The notes beneath the pieces were generated by a model, which was given only the letters and a program-made list of their open reading frames with translations, did no database searches and was not told the origin of the DNA. The translations under genes were made by a program, and so were the position numbers. From Novosphingobium sp. (GTDB lineage Bacteria; Pseudomonadota; Alphaproteobacteria; Sphingomonadales; Sphingomonadaceae), in assembly GCF_039595395.1 (NCBI RefSeq), contig NZ_JBCNLP010000006.1, forward strand, positions 687,001 to 751,000: DNA of 64,000 nucleotides, written 5' to 3'. Of the stretch, positions 25,078 to 34,274 are shown in pieces; positions within the stretch are counted from its first letter, which is position 1, and every line of letters begins with the position of its first letter.

Positions 25078-26649
25078 TCAGGACGGCACATGGATGAGGA
25101 ATCGTGTGCCTTGATCAATCCTGTCCAGCTTCAGCGTCCCTCTATGCCCTTCGATCAGGGCGCGGGCGATGGGCAGGCCGAGCCCCGTTCCGCCCTGCGC
25201 CCGCTTGCTGGTGAAGAAGGGCTCGAAAATGCGCGCGCGGTCACCTTCGGGAATGCCGCCGCCATTGTCGGTGACGACGATCACCGTGGTTGCGGCATCC
25301 CGCCTGGCCTCGATCAAGACCTGCCCCGCACCGGCGGCACGGGCATTGTCGATCAGCGTGGTCAAAACGGTTTCCAGCGCGGGCGCATCGATGGAAGCCT
25401 TGTCGCCGCCGTCGGCGATGGCGTAGGTCACGGCGAAGGTTTCGCCTGACAGCCCATCGGCGATCCGCGCCAGAACCTCTGTCAGATCGCATTGTGTCTG
25501 GTCCGCCGGGCGGCGCATATCGGCCTTGGCCAGATCCATCAGACGCGAGATCAGCCGGTTCAGCCGCTGGGCATCCCCCGCCATATTGGCCAGAAAGCGC
25601 GCCTGCTCATCGGCGGACATGCTGGCGCCATGGTCCTGCAGCAGCTCGATCCCGCCCGACAGGCCGGTCAGCGGCGTCTTGAACTCATGGGCCAGTGCGG
25701 CGGCGAAATCGCGCAGATAGTGCGAGCGGGTCTCGATGGCCTCGGCCATGCTGGCAAAATCGCGGATCAGCCCGTCGATTTCGGTGATGCGCAGTGTGGG
25801 ATGAGGCGGATCGGCGGGCCGCCCCTCGGTCAGGGCGCGGGTGGCGCGGCTCAGCGCCTCGATGGGGCGGACAATGGTGCGACCCAGCAGCGCCGTCATC
25901 GCCAGCAGAAACAGGAAGATCGCCGCGGAGCCCGCCGCGATCTTGCCCCGATCCTCATACATGCCGCGAAACAACGCGCGCGGCGAGCGCGAGACCAGCA
26001 ATACGCCCACCACCTGCCCACCCGCGGTGATCGGGCGAGCATGATGCAGGCGGATATCGGTGGCCCGGCTGACCCATTCGAGCGGCCAGGGATGGGTGTA
26101 GGCGCCATTGTGGCGCAGCACGGTGGCGGCATGGCCCGCCAGAGCCGCGCGCACTTCGGGCAGGGCGCTCATGCTGCGCCCGGTGTCTCTGCCATTGAGC
26201 ACGATGCCCTGCCGGTCCAGCAGCAGGATCGAGGCCAGCGTGACATGCCGTGTTTCAGCGATGGCCGGAGCCATCTGTGCGGCCATGCGCGATGCCGTGG
26301 GATCGGCGGCAGTGTTGGTTGGCAGGGCTGTGGGGCGTTCGGGCAGGATCGCGCTGGCGCGCAGATCGATGCTGGTGGAGATCGTATAATCATCGGCATC
26401 GCGCGGCTCGGCGGGGTCGGCGGCCGGGGCCGTCTTGTTCGGCCAGTTCAGCGCCGCACTGGCCGCCAGCGCCGATCCTTGCGCGATCAGTTCGGCTTCG
26501 GTGCGGCGCACCAGCGCGTTCTCGTAAACCCGCAGCATGATCGCTGCCACGCCGGGCAGCGCCGCCACCACCAGCAGCAGGCCGAACATGATGGTCCGCA
26601 GCCGCATCACCGGCCAGATCCGCCCCAGCCAAAATCGCAGCCAGCTCAT
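25078..26649 (-). CDS. sensor histidine kinase (HAMP-HisKA-HATPase)
   Basis: The 523-residue protein starts at ATG 26649 and overlaps the response-regulator stop (ATGA). A membrane helix lies at about residues 19-40, then a periplasmic sensor domain of about 200 residues, then a second helix ending LLGRTIVRPIEALS. HAMP follows. The H-box is LAHEFKTPLTGL, the N-box TLIDNARAAG, then DNGGGIPEGD and GTGLGLPIARAL. It is the third gene of an operon with a DUF4173 membrane protein and an OmpR-type regulator, so it is their cognate sensor. Confidence 0.93.
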   Translation of the reverse strand: MSWLRFWLGRIWPVMRLRTIMFGLLLVVAALPGVAAIMLRVYENALVRRTEAELIAQGSALAASAALNWPNKTAPAADPAEPRDADDYTISTSIDLRASAILPERPTALPTNTAADPTASRMAAQMAPAIAETRHVTLASILLLDRQGIVLNGRDTGRSMSALPEVRAALAGHAATVLRHNGAYTHPWPLEWVSRATDIRLHHARPITAGGQVVGVLLVSRSPRALFRGMYEDRGKIAAGSAAIFLFLLAMTALLGRTIVRPIEALSRATRALTEGRPADPPHPTLRITEIDGLIRDFASMAEAIETRSHYLRDFAAALAHEFKTPLTGLSGGIELLQDHGASMSADEQARFLANMAGDAQRLNRLISRLMDLAKADMRRPADQTQCDLTEVLARIADGLSGETFAVTYAIADGGDKASIDAPALETVLTTLIDNARAAGAGQVLIEARRDAATTVIVVTDNGGGIPEGDRARIFEPFFTSKRAQGGTGLGLPIARALIEGHRGTLKLDRIDQGTRFLIHVPS

Positions 26650-27368
26650 CCTCGCCCGCAGGCGCCCAGCCGGTAGCCGATCCCCGCACGCGTCTCGATC
26701 ACATCGCTGGCGCCGCATTCCGCGAATTTGCGGCGCAGATTGCGGATATGGCTGTCGATGGTGCGGTCGGTGACGGCAAAGCCGGGGCCGTGCAGCCGGT
26801 CGATCAGCGCCTCGCGCGAGAAGATGCGCTGGGGCGCGGCAAACAGTGCGGCCAGCAGGGAGAATTCGGTGACGGTCAGCGCCACCTCCTGCCCCTGCCA
26901 GAAAGCCTGCCAGCTCGCGGTGTCGAGCCTGAGCCCGCCATGGCTGGATACGGCATCGGGGGGCGTTATGGGCTGGGGAGCGCTGCGCCTCAGGATGGCC
27001 CCGGCGCGGGCGACCACTTCACGCGGGGAGAAGGGTTTGACGACATAGTCGTCCGCGCCCAGTTCGATGCCCAGAACCCGGTCGATTTCATCATCGCGAC
27101 TGGAAAGGAAGAGGATGGGCACCGCGCTGTCCATACCACGCAGGCGGCGGCAGACTTCCAGCCCGTCCATGCGGGGCATGTTGATGTCCAGCACCAGCAG
27201 GTCGGGGGCTTCGGCGGTGATCCGGGCCAGTGCTTCCTCGCCGTCGCCTGCCTCGATGGTGGCCATGCCCGCCTTGCCGAAGGCAAAGGCCAGAAGCTGG
27301 CGGATATGCGGATCGTCATCGACGAGAAGCACCTTGCGGGCGGGCGTGGTCATGGGGCGATCTGTCAT
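26646..27368 (-). CDS. OmpR-family response regulator
   Basis: The 240-residue protein starts at ATG 27368 and overlaps the stop of the DUF4173 gene by ATGA. An alternative ATG is at 27353. The receiver has DDD at residues 17-19, phospho-acceptor Asp61 (LLVLDINMPRMDG) and Lys111 (DDYVVKPF). A winged-helix Trans_reg_C domain follows, with LTVTEFSLLAALFAAPQRIF and RTIDSHIRNLRRKF. It works with the kinase encoded downstream. Target genes are unknown. Confidence 0.94.
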   Translation of the reverse strand: MTDRPMTTPARKVLLVDDDPHIRQLLAFAFGKAGMATIEAGDGEEALARITAEAPDLLVLDINMPRMDGLEVCRRLRGMDSAVPILFLSSRDDEIDRVLGIELGADDYVVKPFSPREVVARAGAILRRSAPQPITPPDAVSSHGGLRLDTASWQAFWQGQEVALTVTEFSLLAALFAAPQRIFSREALIDRLHGPGFAVTDRTIDSHIRNLRRKFAECGASDVIETRAGIGYRLGACGRG

Positions 27369-28966
27369 GGCCGGGCCTGCTCCGTCAAGGTGGGGGCGGG
27401 TTGAGGGCGGGGTTGCGGCTGTGGGGCCGGTTCCAGTTCCAGCGCGATGGGCAGGGCATGGACATCGCGGGTCCGGCAATCGGGGGCATCGAATGCGCGC
27501 GGGGACAGGGCCAGCATCCTCAGCCGGGTTCGCACATCGGCCAGTCGCAGCGCGCCCAGCATGGTCCAGTGGCCGCCGTGTTGATCGTTGCTGAGGGTGA
27601 ATTGCGCATTCTGGCGCAGCAGGCGCGCCCACAGATGGATCGGCTCAGGCGCGGGGCGGGTTTCCAGGTCAGCCAGCGGCACCAGCGCTGATGGCCCCAA
27701 TTGCTGGAGATAGCAGATGTCGAGCGGGGCCCCGCCGCCGCCCAGCTCGCTTGCATGGGTGATGTTGTAGCGCGCCGAAACCGTTCCCGGATCGACAAAG
27801 CAGCAGGCCGCCATCAGCGCCAGCGCCGCCGCCGCATTGGCGTTGATCAGCCAGGCCGAACTCTTGTCGCGCAGCATCCGCCAGCACACCAGCACCAGCC
27901 CGAAGCCCACCAGCCCCATCCACAGCAGCGCCGCGATCCGCCATGAGGTGAGCGAAAAGGCCGCGATATAGTCGAGCGTGCGCAGCGCGGCATTGCCCAC
28001 CAGCAGCACATTCTGGGCGATCCACAGCACCACCATGCGGCGGATCAGCGGCATGCTGGCCGTCTGCGAGCCGGGGCGCAGCGCCACCAGCACAAAGCCT
28101 GCCGCCAGCAGGGCGGTGACGATCAGCGGATAGGCGCCACGATGGGCGTAGGACGCCGGCGTCATGCCCGAGGGCAGCGGCAGCAAGCCCCACAGCCAGG
28201 CCAGATCCATCAGATTTTGCAGGGCGAACAGCGCATTGAACGCGATCAGCGAGAGGCGGACCGAACCCACGGAAACACCGGGCAGGGCCAGGTCGCCCCT
28301 GCCATCGAAGGTGCCTAACTGATGGCGCCAGCCGCGCGGGCGCAGCAGGCTCCAGACCATGGTGAAGAAAAGCGGCCAGACGATCATGCGTTCGATGGGA
28401 AAATCGAACAGGGAGATCGAGAACAGCCGGTTGAACGCATCCTCCAGCACGGGGTTGGCAGCGGTGAACAGGCCCAGGATGATCGCGCTGCCGATCAGCG
28501 GCAAAGCCAGTTGCGGTAAAGCGGCGCGCAGCCCGATCACTTTTTTCCTGCGCCGCAGACGCATCACCCGGAACCCGTCCAGCCATGGTGCCGCGCAAGA
28601 GCGCAGACCATGCAGCATCAGCCGCTGGGCCCATTGCCAGGCATCGCCGAATCGCACGAGGCTGGGCATCAGCGTACCCATGCCTGCGAAGATCCAGAAC
28701 AGAGTCCAGCTCAGCAGGCCGGGGTCGAACACCATCGCCAGCGCCATCGTCATGGCCAGGGCAAAGCAGGCCAGCGCACGCCGTTCGCGGCGCAGGGCCG
28801 GGCGAAGCGCCAGCGTCAATGGCACGAGCGCCAGCAGAACCGCTCCCCAACCCGCACGATCCTGACCCAGGCGCCAAAAGATCGCATCACCTGCCGCAAC
28901 CAGGGCTCCCCCGGCGCAGAGCTTCATCAGAAAATCGCCGCGAGACCGGATCTTTCGCATCATCAT
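27365..28966 (-). CDS. DUF4173/DUF4153 polytopic membrane protein
   Basis: The protein has about 533 residues from the ATG cluster at 28966, preceded by GGAGGTGGCG. Around ten hydrophobic helices occupy residues 15-395. The central charged segment FDFPIERMIVWPLFF and the LDYIAAFSLTSWRIAA region fit DUF4173. The C-terminal 130 residues are soluble and end in a Pro/Gln-rich tail. It overlaps the downstream response regulator by ATGA, and the regulator overlaps the kinase in the same way. The likely role is in envelope sensing or homeostasis with that two-component pair. Confidence 0.85.
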   Translation of the reverse strand: MMMRKIRSRGDFLMKLCAGGALVAAGDAIFWRLGQDRAGWGAVLLALVPLTLALRPALRRERRALACFALAMTMALAMVFDPGLLSWTLFWIFAGMGTLMPSLVRFGDAWQWAQRLMLHGLRSCAAPWLDGFRVMRLRRRKKVIGLRAALPQLALPLIGSAIILGLFTAANPVLEDAFNRLFSISLFDFPIERMIVWPLFFTMVWSLLRPRGWRHQLGTFDGRGDLALPGVSVGSVRLSLIAFNALFALQNLMDLAWLWGLLPLPSGMTPASYAHRGAYPLIVTALLAAGFVLVALRPGSQTASMPLIRRMVVLWIAQNVLLVGNAALRTLDYIAAFSLTSWRIAALLWMGLVGFGLVLVCWRMLRDKSSAWLINANAAAALALMAACCFVDPGTVSARYNITHASELGGGGAPLDICYLQQLGPSALVPLADLETRPAPEPIHLWARLLRQNAQFTLSNDQHGGHWTMLGALRLADVRTRLRMLALSPRAFDAPDCRTRDVHALPIALELEPAPQPQPRPQPAPTLTEQARP

Positions 28967-29179
28967 CGCCACCTCCATCGAATGAAGGCGAGATCTGACG
29001 CCCGGCCATGCGCAACCGATGGCGCGGCGGATGTGGATATGCAGCAGGCGTTGTGCAGAAATTATGCAGGTTGGTGCTCACTCATCGGCGATCGAGTTCT
29101 CACCGATGGTCACTCCACCTAACGATAATCCCGTTTACGGCGATCCATATGATGGGGCCAACAGCGCGCCTTGCAACGC

Positions 29180-30280
29180 TTAGCGACAGGCCGGGTCAGG
29201 TGTACCGGCCCAGTTGATCGCCTGTACCAACAGGCGCCGGTGATTTGGATCGGCATAGCTGGCTGGTGTATGGCCCAGCGCCGAATAATAGGCTCTGCCG
29301 CGACCGACGCAGTGCTTCCAGGCGATGGGATGGTCCGCGCCCATGCTGAGTTCGGGCGGCGGCGCATAGCTTGCCTCATCCAGCGTCGCCAGCACATGAA
29401 CGCCCGCCTGCCGCGGGTTTTTGCGGAAGGAATACAATTCGTCCGTGACGCTGAAGCTGATCGGCAGTCCGCGTGTGACCGGATCGGCCTGATCGGCGAC
29501 CCGCACCGTCGCCGCACGGAACTGCGGATTCATCGGATGGCCCAGGAAACTCGCGCCAACCAGCTTGTCGGTGTACCAGTCCCAGAAGGTCGCCGGATCG
29601 CCCGCCGCGCCGTGAATGCCGACGAAGCCGCCGCCATTCTGGATCCATGTCTGAAAAGCGGCGCGCTGCGGCACGGTCAGCGCGTCGCCGCTGATGTTGT
29701 TCCACACGACCAGATTGTAGCGTTGCAACACCTCTGGCCGGATCGCGCCGCCCTTGTCGGTGAACTGCATCGACCAGCCCTGTGTGGCGGCCATGTCTGC
29801 CAGAGCGGCATGGGCCGCATCGACCGATCCCTTGTCGTAGAAGCCATTGATCTTCTCGAAGACCAGAACATGCAGTCCCTTGCCCTCGGGACGCGGGTCG
29901 GCATGATCGTTGTCATAGCGCGCGCAGCGGGCGATCTGATCCGCCGGGGTCACCGAAATCTGCTTCAGCCGGGCATCGATCCGGGGCAGGGCCGATGTGT
30001 CCAGCTTCAGGAAGTCGAACAGCGTGCGGGGCGACATGATCACGCTGAAGGTCGGGGCCTGAGTGCCGCTCAGGAAGGGTGAGACCTTGGCGAAGTCGGC
30101 GCCCATGTCTTGCGCCAGGACCGCCTTAGCCTCGGGTTTGAGCAGGAGGTCGATCAGCGGACTGTCAACGGAATAGGGCGCGGTGGCTAAGGGGCAATCC
30201 GTCACCTGCGCTTGCGCCGGGCTGGATGATGCCATGACCAGCGCTGCAATGGCGACCAAGCCCGTCCGTACAGTCTTCAT
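29180..30280 (-). CDS. secreted ThuA-domain protein
   Basis: The 366-residue protein starts at ATG 30280 (MKTVRTG). The frame upstream to 30340 lacks signal-peptide character. The signal peptide covers residues 1-24 (SSSPAQAQ). An N-terminal region of about 100 residues precedes the ThuA (class I glutamine amidotransferase-like) domain, which begins LHVLVFEK and contains VVWNNISGDALT, GGGFVGIHGAAG and the ending VGRGRAYYSALGHTP. ThuA proteins occur in carbohydrate catabolism and most lack the amidotransferase catalytic triad. The substrate is unknown. Confidence 0.85.
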   Translation of the reverse strand: MKTVRTGLVAIAALVMASSSPAQAQVTDCPLATAPYSVDSPLIDLLLKPEAKAVLAQDMGADFAKVSPFLSGTQAPTFSVIMSPRTLFDFLKLDTSALPRIDARLKQISVTPADQIARCARYDNDHADPRPEGKGLHVLVFEKINGFYDKGSVDAAHAALADMAATQGWSMQFTDKGGAIRPEVLQRYNLVVWNNISGDALTVPQRAAFQTWIQNGGGFVGIHGAAGDPATFWDWYTDKLVGASFLGHPMNPQFRAATVRVADQADPVTRGLPISFSVTDELYSFRKNPRQAGVHVLATLDEASYAPPPELSMGADHPIAWKHCVGRGRAYYSALGHTPASYADPNHRRLLVQAINWAGTPDPACR

Positions 30281-30496
30281 TCTAGGCCTTTCCCTGTTGC
30301 TCTGTGGAAGCATGATGCGCGTCGCACATCTGCCTGCCATAAGCTTTATGAAGCCTACTTTGGTGCAGTTTCAGAATTTGTCCAGATCACGCGCCAGCCT
30401 TGCGTGAGGATATTGCTTTGGCGCTCCTTGCTGCCCAGCTTGATCTGTTTGCCCGTTTGATGCGGTAACGGAGAAGGCAGCACATGCCATCCATAA

Positions 30497-30517
30497 TTTG
30501 TGAATATAATTCATAAA
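30497..30517. promoter_or_regulatory. candidate LysR operator upstream of the Bcr/CflA pump
   Basis: A core TGAAT-ATA-ATTCA extends with matching TTT and AAA flanks (one mismatch) to a 21-bp dyad with T-N11-A character. It lies 129 bp upstream of the pump start. The LysR gene downstream of the pump is the obvious candidate regulator. The rest of the 365-bp region 30281-30645 shows no other clear feature. Confidence 0.45.
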
Positions 30518-30645
30518 GGCATGCTGATTTATGCCGCTAATCGAGGGGAATGAATGGGCCTAGTGGAGAGCCTCGCTCAACCACCAGAAAGGCTCTGACC
30601 CATGATCATGCGGGACCATGCTCTTGCCATCGCCGAGATGCCGTC

Positions 30646-31881
30646 ATGTCGGTGACAGTCACGCGCATCGAGGCAGACCAGCCTGCCGCGCCGCCGCTGC
30701 GCCTGATGGTGGTGCTGTGCGCATTGATGGGCTTCGCGTCGATCTCCACCGACTTCTACCTCCCGGCCATGCCGACCATGGGCAAGGCACTGCATGCCGA
30801 TGCAGGCGCGATGGAGTTGACCATTGCGGGTTACCTCATCGGCTTCAGCAGCGGGCAATTGGTGTGGGGCCCGTTGGGGGACCGCTTCGGTCGCAAGCGG
30901 CCGATCGCGATCGGGCTGCTGCTCTTCATCATTGGCTCGATCGGCTGCGCTCTGGCGGGATCGGCCAGCGCGATCATCGTCTGGCGGATCGTGCAGGCCT
31001 GCGGGGCCTGCGCCGGGGTCGTGCTGTCGCGCGCCATGGTGCGCGACGTCTATGGCGCCGAGCGTTCGGGCGCGATGCTCTCCACGCTGATCACGGTGAT
31101 GGCGGTGGCTCCTCTGGTGGGGCCCTTGCTGGGCGGGCAGATCCTTCTTCTTGCCGGATGGCGGGCGATTTTCTGGGTGCTGGTCATCATTGGCCTGCTG
31201 ACCGGGGCGGGCCTTGCGACAATCCCGGAAACCCTGCCGCCGGCGCATCGCTCGCACCGTGATATGGCGGGGGTCATGGCTGGTTACGCGGCCCTGCTGC
31301 GCGATGGCCGGGTGATGACATGCGCCATGGTCGGCGGGTTCTATTACTTTGGCGTCTATGCCTATGTGGCGGGCAGCCCCTTTGCCTTCATCACCTTCAG
31401 CCATGTGCCGCCACAGCGTTACGGTCTGATCTTTGGCGCCGGTATCGTGGCCATCATGCTGGCCAATATGGCCAATGTCCGTTTGCTTCCTCATTTCGGC
31501 GGCTTGCGCCTTATCCGCTGGGGAGCCTTGGCCTCGGCGGCGTCAGGGCTGGTGCTCGCCTTTGCCGCCTGGACGCAATGGGGTGGCTTGTGGAGTCTGG
31601 CACTGGCCTGCTTCGTCTATGTCGGCGCATCGGGGCTGATCGTGGCCAATTCGATGGCCCGCGCCATGGCGCATCGCCCCGATCAGGCTGGCGCCGTTTC
31701 CGCCTTGCTGGGGGCGGCGCAATATGGCTGCGGCATGCTGGGCTCGGCCGCGATCAGCGTGATGGCCGATGGCACACCGCGCCCCATGGCGAATGCCATG
31801 GCCGTGGCGGGCTGCGCCGCCATGGCGAGCTTCCTGTGGCTGGGGGCCCGCAGCGATCGCACCACCCTTCGACCGTCCTGA
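30646..31881 (+). CDS. Bcr/CflA family MFS drug-efflux transporter
   Basis: The 411-residue inner-membrane protein starts at ATG 30646 (MSVTVTRIEAD). The frame from 30550 only adds a polar stretch. Twelve helices are expected. The first helix has the Bcr/CflA-type SISTDFYLPAMPTM. Motif A is present as GPLGDRFGRKRP, and a motif C-like region reads VAPLVGPLLGGQIL. The family exports bicyclomycin, chloramphenicol and similar compounds by proton antiport. A LysR gene follows 14 bp downstream on the same strand. Confidence 0.92.
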   Translation: MSVTVTRIEADQPAAPPLRLMVVLCALMGFASISTDFYLPAMPTMGKALHADAGAMELTIAGYLIGFSSGQLVWGPLGDRFGRKRPIAIGLLLFIIGSIGCALAGSASAIIVWRIVQACGACAGVVLSRAMVRDVYGAERSGAMLSTLITVMAVAPLVGPLLGGQILLLAGWRAIFWVLVIIGLLTGAGLATIPETLPPAHRSHRDMAGVMAGYAALLRDGRVMTCAMVGGFYYFGVYAYVAGSPFAFITFSHVPPQRYGLIFGAGIVAIMLANMANVRLLPHFGGLRLIRWGALASAASGLVLAFAAWTQWGGLWSLALACFVYVGASGLIVANSMARAMAHRPDQAGAVSALLGAAQYGCGMLGSAAISVMADGTPRPMANAMAVAGCAAMASFLWLGARSDRTTLRPS

Positions 31882-31895
31882 GAAAGGCGCACCGC

Positions 31896-32792
31896 TTGAA
31901 CCGTACCGATCTTGCCGACCTCTCCGCCTTTCTGGTCGTGGCCGAGCAGCGCAGCTTCACCCGTGCCGCGGCCCAGCTCGGCATTTCCCAATCGGCCCTG
32001 AGCCATACGATGCGCCGCTTGGAAGGACGCATGGGCGTGCGGCTGCTGACGCGGACAACCCGGTCGGTGTCGCCAACCGATGCCGGTGAGAAGCTGATCG
32101 CCATCATCCGCCCCGCGCTCGACCAGATCGATGCGGGGGTGACCCAGATCGGGCAGTTGCGCGACAAGCCGGCGGGCACGATCCGCATCACCACCTCCGA
32201 TCACGCGGCGCGCAGCATCCTGCTGCCCGCGCTCGACCGGCTGTTGCCTGACTATCCGGACCTTCATGTCGAGGTCAGCATCAACGGCGGTTTCGTCGAT
32301 ATTGTGGAGGAGCGCTTCGACGCCGGGATCCGGCTGGGGGAGGCGATCGACCGCGACATGATCGCGGTGCGCATCGGTCAGCCCGTCCGGATGGCTTGCG
32401 TGGGCGCGCCCGCCTATTTCGAGACGCATCCCGTGCCGTTGACCCCGCAAGATCTGGCGAGCCATAACTGCATCAACATGCGCCTGCCCTCATCGGGCGG
32501 GCTCTATGCATGGGAGTTCGAGAACAACGCGCGCGCGATGAATGTGCGTGTCAGCGGGCAATTGACGGTTTCGGGCCCCGGCTTTCTGGTTCAGGCGGCG
32601 GAGGCCGGGCTGGGGCTAGCGATGACGATCGACGAGATCGTCAAGGACAGCATCGCCGGGGGGAGGCTGGTCAGGGTTCTGGAAGACTGGTGCCCTCCCT
32701 TTGACGGTTATCATCTCTATTATCCGAGCCGACGACAGGCCTCGCCCGCTTTTGCCTTGCTGGTGGATGCGCTGCGCTACAAGGGCGACTGA
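31896..32792 (+). CDS. LysR family transcriptional regulator (TTG start)
   Basis: The 298-residue protein is read from TTG 31896, eight bases after AGAAAGG. A longer frame from 31320 overlaps the whole second half of the transporter gene and is rejected. The HTH covers residues 4-62 (SFTRAAAQLGISQSALSHTM, then RRLEGRMGVRLLTRTTRSV), followed by a substrate-binding domain with VRIGQPVRMACVGAPAYF. It lies 14 bp behind the Bcr/CflA pump and is probably co-transcribed with it. Its 3' end overlaps the convergent NmrA-like gene by 16 bp. Confidence 0.88.
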   Translation: MNRTDLADLSAFLVVAEQRSFTRAAAQLGISQSALSHTMRRLEGRMGVRLLTRTTRSVSPTDAGEKLIAIIRPALDQIDAGVTQIGQLRDKPAGTIRITTSDHAARSILLPALDRLLPDYPDLHVEVSINGGFVDIVEERFDAGIRLGEAIDRDMIAVRIGQPVRMACVGAPAYFETHPVPLTPQDLASHNCINMRLPSSGGLYAWEFENNARAMNVRVSGQLTVSGPGFLVQAAEAGLGLAMTIDEIVKDSIAGGRLVRVLEDWCPPFDGYHLYYPSRRQASPAFALLVDALRYKGD

Positions 32793-33613
32793 ACGAGCTG
32801 TCCCGCCAGCATGCGCCGCTCGCGCCCGCGACCGGCCTCCGCCGCGAGTTCATTCGCGACCTCCCATGGCTCACCGCTGAGCGGCTGATTGTCGAGATCC
32901 TCCACGCCGTCCAGCGCTTCGATGCGATCGGGCTTGAGGCCGGCAAAGAGCGGCGTGAGGTCGACCGGCTCCAGCCCATAGGCCGAGACCAGTTCGAACG
33001 TCTTGCGACTGGCCGCCGGATTGGTCAGGCTGTCGACCAGAACACGGGCAATCGTCTGGCGCGCGACGGTGCCATCGCTGGGGTCGCCAGCGTGGCGCCG
33101 GTCGCCCTGCAGGAAGAGCGGCATCATGTCATCGATGCCGTTGTCGTCGAACCAGCCCGGCCGCACGATGGTGTAATCGAGGCCGCTGACCCGCAGCAGG
33201 CGCTCGGCGCGGCGCTTCCAGTCATGGGCATGGGTGCGGCGGTTGTCGTCGCCCACGCGATCGGTGACGCCGATGGCCGTCATCAGCGCGAGGCGCGGCG
33301 TCCGGTCGCCCAGAGCCGTCAGGATGTTGCGGACGCCGCCGTAATCCACGGCTTTCGCGCCCTGCTTGCCAAAGCCGTCAGACCCCAGCGTGATGATGAT
33401 GGCCTCCACGCCGGAGACGGCCTGGGTCAGGGTTTCGGGCTCGGTGACATCGCCGATATGGCAGGTGACGCCCGCGGGAAGGCGTCGGCCCTTTCTGGCG
33501 GAGCGGACAAGGGCGCGGACCCGATGCCCGGCCTTGAGCGCCTCGAGGGTGACAAGCTCGCCAATGCTGCCGGTCGCGCCGACAAGGAGGACATCGAGAC
33601 TGGGGCTTTTCAT
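32777..33613 (-). CDS. NAD(P)-binding protein, NmrA/atypical SDR type
   Basis: The 278-residue protein starts at ATG 33613 (MKSPSLDV). The in-frame ATGs up to 33637 are less well placed. The dinucleotide-binding motif is GATGSIGELV near residue 12, followed by RALVRS and a VEAIIITLGSDGFGKQ strand. There is YTIVRPGWFDD but no standard YxxxK catalytic pair, as in atypical SDRs such as NmrA and quinone oxidoreductase 2-like proteins. The role could be redox sensing or an epimerase or reductase; the sequence does not decide. Confidence 0.85.
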   Translation of the reverse strand: MKSPSLDVLLVGATGSIGELVTLEALKAGHRVRALVRSARKGRRLPAGVTCHIGDVTEPETLTQAVSGVEAIIITLGSDGFGKQGAKAVDYGGVRNILTALGDRTPRLALMTAIGVTDRVGDDNRRTHAHDWKRRAERLLRVSGLDYTIVRPGWFDDNGIDDMMPLFLQGDRRHAGDPSDGTVARQTIARVLVDSLTNPAASRKTFELVSAYGLEPVDLTPLFAGLKPDRIEALDGVEDLDNQPLSGEPWEVANELAAEAGRGRERRMLAGQLVQSPL

Positions 33614-33747
33614 GATCGCGGCCTCCGGCATGGGCAAGAGAAGCAGGCAGGCAGGGAAGCATCGGGGGGAGATGGGAAGAGCCCGATGATTCCCTGCCCG
33701 CGTTCACGCGGTTATGGGCCCGCATGAAGCTGTGTGGGGGTGGGGTG

Positions 33748-34155
33748 TCAGTCGATCGACGGCGCCAGAAAAGCTTCGTCGGTTACTTTTTCCATCCAGT
33801 CGGCGGAGACGCCTTCGCTGGTTTCAACGATGGCGATATGGCTCATGGCCGTGGTGTCGCCGGCGCCATGCCAATGGCGCTCATTCGGGCGTATCCAGAC
33901 CACGTCGCCGGCCCGAATGGCCCGCACCGGACCATCCTCGGCCTGAACGCGGCCCACTCCGTGGGTGACGATCAGCGTTTGGCCTTTGGGGTGGCGATGC
34001 CATGCGGTGCGGGCCCCCGGCTGGAAATGGACGTGAGCGCCCATGATGGTGGCACCGTCCGTCCCGGCAAAGGGCGTGTCCACCCGAACCGAGCCGGTGA
34101 AGGTTTCGTCCGGGCCTGAGACAGCGGCAACGCTGCCGTTACGTATGATATCCAT
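33748..34155 (-). CDS. small cupin-domain protein
   Basis: The single-domain protein has 135 residues. Cupin motif 1 appears as GARTAWHRHPKGQTLIVTHG with the two metal-binding His residues (HRH). Motif 2 appears as GDVVWIRPNERHWHGA with a further His. The size and pattern resemble the cupins found next to carboxymuconolactone decarboxylase or aldo-keto reductase genes. The substrate is unknown. It lies between two NAD(P)-dependent oxidoreductase genes on the same strand, 119 bp after the SDR gene, so an oxidoreductive pathway role is possible. Confidence 0.87.
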   Translation of the reverse strand: MDIIRNGSVAAVSGPDETFTGSVRVDTPFAGTDGATIMGAHVHFQPGARTAWHRHPKGQTLIVTHGVGRVQAEDGPVRAIRAGDVVWIRPNERHWHGAGDTTAMSHIAIVETSEGVSADWMEKVTDEAFLAPSID

Positions 34156-34274
34156 AATGACGGTCTCGACATGCGGAAGGGAATGAACCGCACTTCTAGA
34201 CCGCCTTTGGGCGGAGGATTAGGCTGGTTTGTTGAGATGCCGCTATGAACCCCGATCATGAATGCGATGGCGCG

